Source: a virus. From it: a stretch of 64,000 bases of DNA. The notes below the pieces were generated by a model. It was not told the DNA's origin. It did no database searches and saw only the letters and a list, made by a program, of their open reading frames with translations. The stretch lies in the IMG/VR virus record IMGVR_UViG_3300010885_064105, positions 1 to 64,000 of that record; one strand, given 5' to 3'. The position numbers were made by a program, and so were the translations under genes. This document shows positions 63,101 through 64,000 of this stretch, piece after piece (the stretch's first letter is position 1; the number at the start of each line of letters is the position of its first letter).

Positions 63101-64000
63101 CCAGATCCAACAAATTTCATAGAAGATGGATCTATACCAGCATCTCGCAGATATTTGTCTACTTCTTTTAACATTCCGGGTTTTGCATTTCTACCTGCTA
63201 ATAACGAACTGCCAGTATATCCTACCTGCCTATCTGAAAGTAATTTCTGTATATTTCCTTCAGTTACAGAATCTGGTTTCTTTGTCATAAATACTGGCAT
63301 CCGTGGATCTTCATCAGTTTGTTGCTTTACAAAAGGTTTTTTGATATACTCTAAAATTTTACCAAGAATACCTTTGGATGAGGAACTAGATGGTACAGCA
63401 GGCTGTGACACATTGGAGTTTGATGTGGTTCCTCCCAAACTAGATGATAAAGGAGCTAATTGTAGCTTTGGGTTTGATCCAGCATTAGTGGATTCGTTAC
63501 CAAAACTATCCTGATTTGATATTGGCTTAGGTCTAGACATACTGTTTGTAGACGCATTCTGAAGAGCATCTTTTGGCGACGAGACTCTGCGTCTTAAACC
63601 AGCATCAGTAGTAGCATTATCTAAAGTATCTCCAGTCCTAACCATTGGTCTAGTAACATTTGATGTTGTTAAATCATTAAGAGTATTAGGGTTAGAAGCT
63701 CCATAACCAGGAACAGGAATGTTCGGTCTTTGTCCAGTTAGTGGTGTTCGTGATCCTTTTACTCGTTGCATTAATCTAGGCTGCTGATGACCTGCTCCTC
63801 CGGTACCCGCCCAACCTTGCGCAATATTTTCGACCATTTGCCAAGCCATTCCAGCATTTTTATACCATTCAGGTAGATTTTCGTTCAAGCCGTACTCAAT
63901 TACTCTTTGTTGTCTTTCAGTTTCTGATTCTTTTCTTGTTCCAAACCAATAGGGAATGTCTTGAGGTGTCTGTTCCCAAACCTTACTATCGATAGCTCTC
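60130..64000 (-). CDS. tape-measure-like protein, 5' end outside window
   Basis: The frame is open through the right edge, with coding-like sequence (DIPYWFGTRKESETE) upstream of the TTG at 63888, so the gene is partial. At least 1289 residues are visible. It contains three copies of a GG-x-IYA-x-x-G ... PRG-T/S-DTVPAMLTPGEFVVN module, a motif typical of tape-measure and tail-chaperone proteins; a compact kinase-like domain; a long charged coiled-coil region; and a C-terminal helical segment ending in an IQGNHKVDVVINGAG strand pair. Tape-measure proteins set tail length and are ejected into the cell. The kinase-like part is unusual. Confidence 0.72.
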   Translation of the reverse strand, partial: RAIDSKVWEQTPQDIPYWFGTRKESETERQQRVIEYGLNENLPEWYKNAGMAWQMVENIAQGWAGTGGAGHQQPRLMQRVKGSRTPLTGQRPNIPVPGYGASNPNTLNDLTTSNVTRPMVRTGDTLDNATTDAGLRRRVSSPKDALQNASTNSMSRPKPISNQDSFGNESTNAGSNPKLQLAPLSSSLGGTTSNSNVSQPAVPSSSSSKGILGKILEYIKKPFVKQQTDEDPRMPVFMTKKPDSVTEGNIQKLLSDRQVGYTGSSLLAGRNAKPGMLKEVDKYLRDAGIDPSSMKFVGSGRESMVFDAGNGKVFKLGYTQNRDVQNILKSPDLEALSLPSDVPGVAGYTGRQNIGPYTVGFQQRTQTLDPEAQKQFQTGNVGAEMQKYLREKGYEWKDAHQGNVGYATDPRFGIPTPMGSLQVIDGDVRPIQAKQKGGMIYASQGTLVNYQPRGTDTVPAMLTPGEFVVNAQATRQNLPLLQSINKSKGGVIYSANGGLVGLLRRKNVNRMENKAQSTNESNSWIGVNGDGKPMDKFGMPIDNLMDIYPSDIMLVNAQSREKALEDIQANTNFDKVKDTVQKASVLWRKQKLNLDENNNRKSDSDIVLDELIYQIAFEPKRFDKNSYSSDADDTVLAKAKKIMEEINGTGGAVPPGAVPNANLQLTNTQLLQTQRVSDRIWERTSYLKQIVNNTQNAIDVLGHNQANNEKRNIFDGTTVDGTSQFDPAAIGISNTTNKQGTQVLQSQNDWAKKELDYIKAVREEIMTLSTPEQRANLAQMPRPPEVLYDETTPIPMRFNRGGVVYAQDGFDASKLPINKNKGGIIYASQGTLVNYQPRGTDTVPAMLTPGEFVVNAKATSKNLSLLQSINNGVQGYSNGGVIDPIYRPRGGYTPPRPPKQTLEQRQQAYQDRRAAEKTAREDRATARKNKTTSYDQMLNAREEAYRANVDARADNNRSPLVKIFEELEKQVNANPDKFELVMPGSVRSALDEDKDAKAKSEFYEQHFMSLSPEDVYKAAKEMYLKDQRQFKYLEGIYNRSKQALFQFSRYPAIGGRIVGTSGKTALAILSKQVEAAHAQGLVLDNAWKILGQKHPEFLAQNSNRQNAAGHASGGIIYANNGMLIPYQPRGSDTVPAMLTPGEFVVNKQAAQNNLDLLQQINSKKYNQGGHVVYKEAGGPIQLKKPIYRANGGMTDETSGGGGGVSNNKDMGLNFDGLSQFTATFGKFIQQLNSLKLPEVINIQGNHKVDVVINGAGALQGMQEGIRNMIVGEVNKAMSSISKQTDGAIA
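60514..60663 (-). repeat. tape-measure module copy 3
   Basis: The third copy is more diverged (IYANNG, PRGSDTVPAMLTPGEFVVN, LDLLQQIN). It is followed by a glycine-rich linker and the C-terminal domain. Confidence 0.8.
61390..61539 (-). repeat. tape-measure module copy 2
   Basis: The second copy differs from copy 1 at only a handful of residues (for example AKATSKNLSLLQ for AQATRQNLPLLQ). It lies about 340 residues after copy 1. Confidence 0.8.
62548..62691 (-). repeat. tape-measure module copy 1
   Basis: This is the first of three near-identical modules of about 48 residues: GGMIYASQG, then PRGTDTVPAMLTPGEFVVN, then LPLLQSIN. It directly follows the kinase-like domain. Confidence 0.8.
62704..63126 (-). 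other. kinase-like domain inside the tape-measure-like protein
   Basis: Residues are counted from the TTG codon at 63888. Residues about 255-395 show the ordered landmarks of a compact protein/small-molecule kinase fold: a glycine loop (GSGRESMVF, 261-269), a VFKLG strand with Lys278 at the ATP-lysine position, a GPYTVGFQQR hinge-like strand, DAHQGNVGY (361-369) matching the D-x-H-x-x-N catalytic loop of aminoglycoside-kinase-type enzymes, and VIDGD (386-390) at the metal-binding DFG position. It is small (about 140 residues). Confidence 0.6.

Noticed and set aside
1-64000. tRNA genes
   Set aside because: I looked for cloverleaf-like T-arm sequences (GGTTCGA or GGTTCAA followed by an acceptor stem) in the short non-coding gaps and found none. 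No gap exceeds about 165 bases.

Overview
The window is a contiguous piece of an AT-rich tailed double-stranded DNA phage genome (Caudoviricetes). The evidence is a complete phage replication and recombination set (RecA/UvsX, DnaB-type helicase, DnaG-type primase, Pol III alpha, proofreading exonuclease, SSB), nucleotide-supply genes (ribonucleotide reductase, dUTPase, dCMP deaminase, dNMP kinase), PhoH, and a block of very large virion genes ending in a tape-measure-like protein. Genes are packed with start/stop overlaps. There are no rRNA genes, no tRNA that I could recognise, and no CRISPR array. The sequence does not fix the host. A few proteins (papain-type proteases, a YfaP/DUF2135-like secreted domain) are of kinds also found in large bacterial genomes, but I would not name a host from that.

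There are two transcription blocks. Positions 1 to 39366 are all on the plus strand; 39363 to 64000 are all on the minus strand. They converge with stop codons overlapping by four bases. Plus-strand order: (a) 1-3914, small membrane or secreted proteins, including a holin-like candidate, plus a papain-type cysteine protease; (b) 3922-9407, a second protease-like protein that has lost its catalytic cysteine and a 1235-residue repeat protein; (c) 9436-12402, a strong sigma70-like promoter, dCMP deaminase and two glycosyltransferase genes, one fused to a methyltransferase; (d) 12389-15808, nrdB, nrdA and dut, preceded by what looks like a frameshifted small gene; (e) 15883-30069, a long replication/recombination operon; (f) 30066-30600, ssb with its own promoter and a terminator hairpin; (g) 30602-36650, a glycosyltransferase-rich cluster; (h) 36631-39366, a homing-type endonuclease, a recombination pair and a membrane-anchored YfaP-like protein.

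The minus-strand block is a tail/adsorption module, read right to left: a tape-measure-like protein that runs off the right edge, a 1462-residue fibre with NNN-type beta-roll repeats, two paralogous ~500-residue structural proteins, a 1672-residue hub-like protein, a 2267-residue cysteine-rich giant, a 370-residue cysteine-rich protein and a small zinc-binding protein.

The most noteworthy points are: a compact protein-kinase-like domain inside the tape-measure-like protein; a bacterial-type replicative polymerase split into two genes close to its palm/fingers boundary, with the proofreading exonuclease gene in between; a protease pair in which one copy is predicted to be catalytically dead; and a broken small gene immediately upstream of nrdB.
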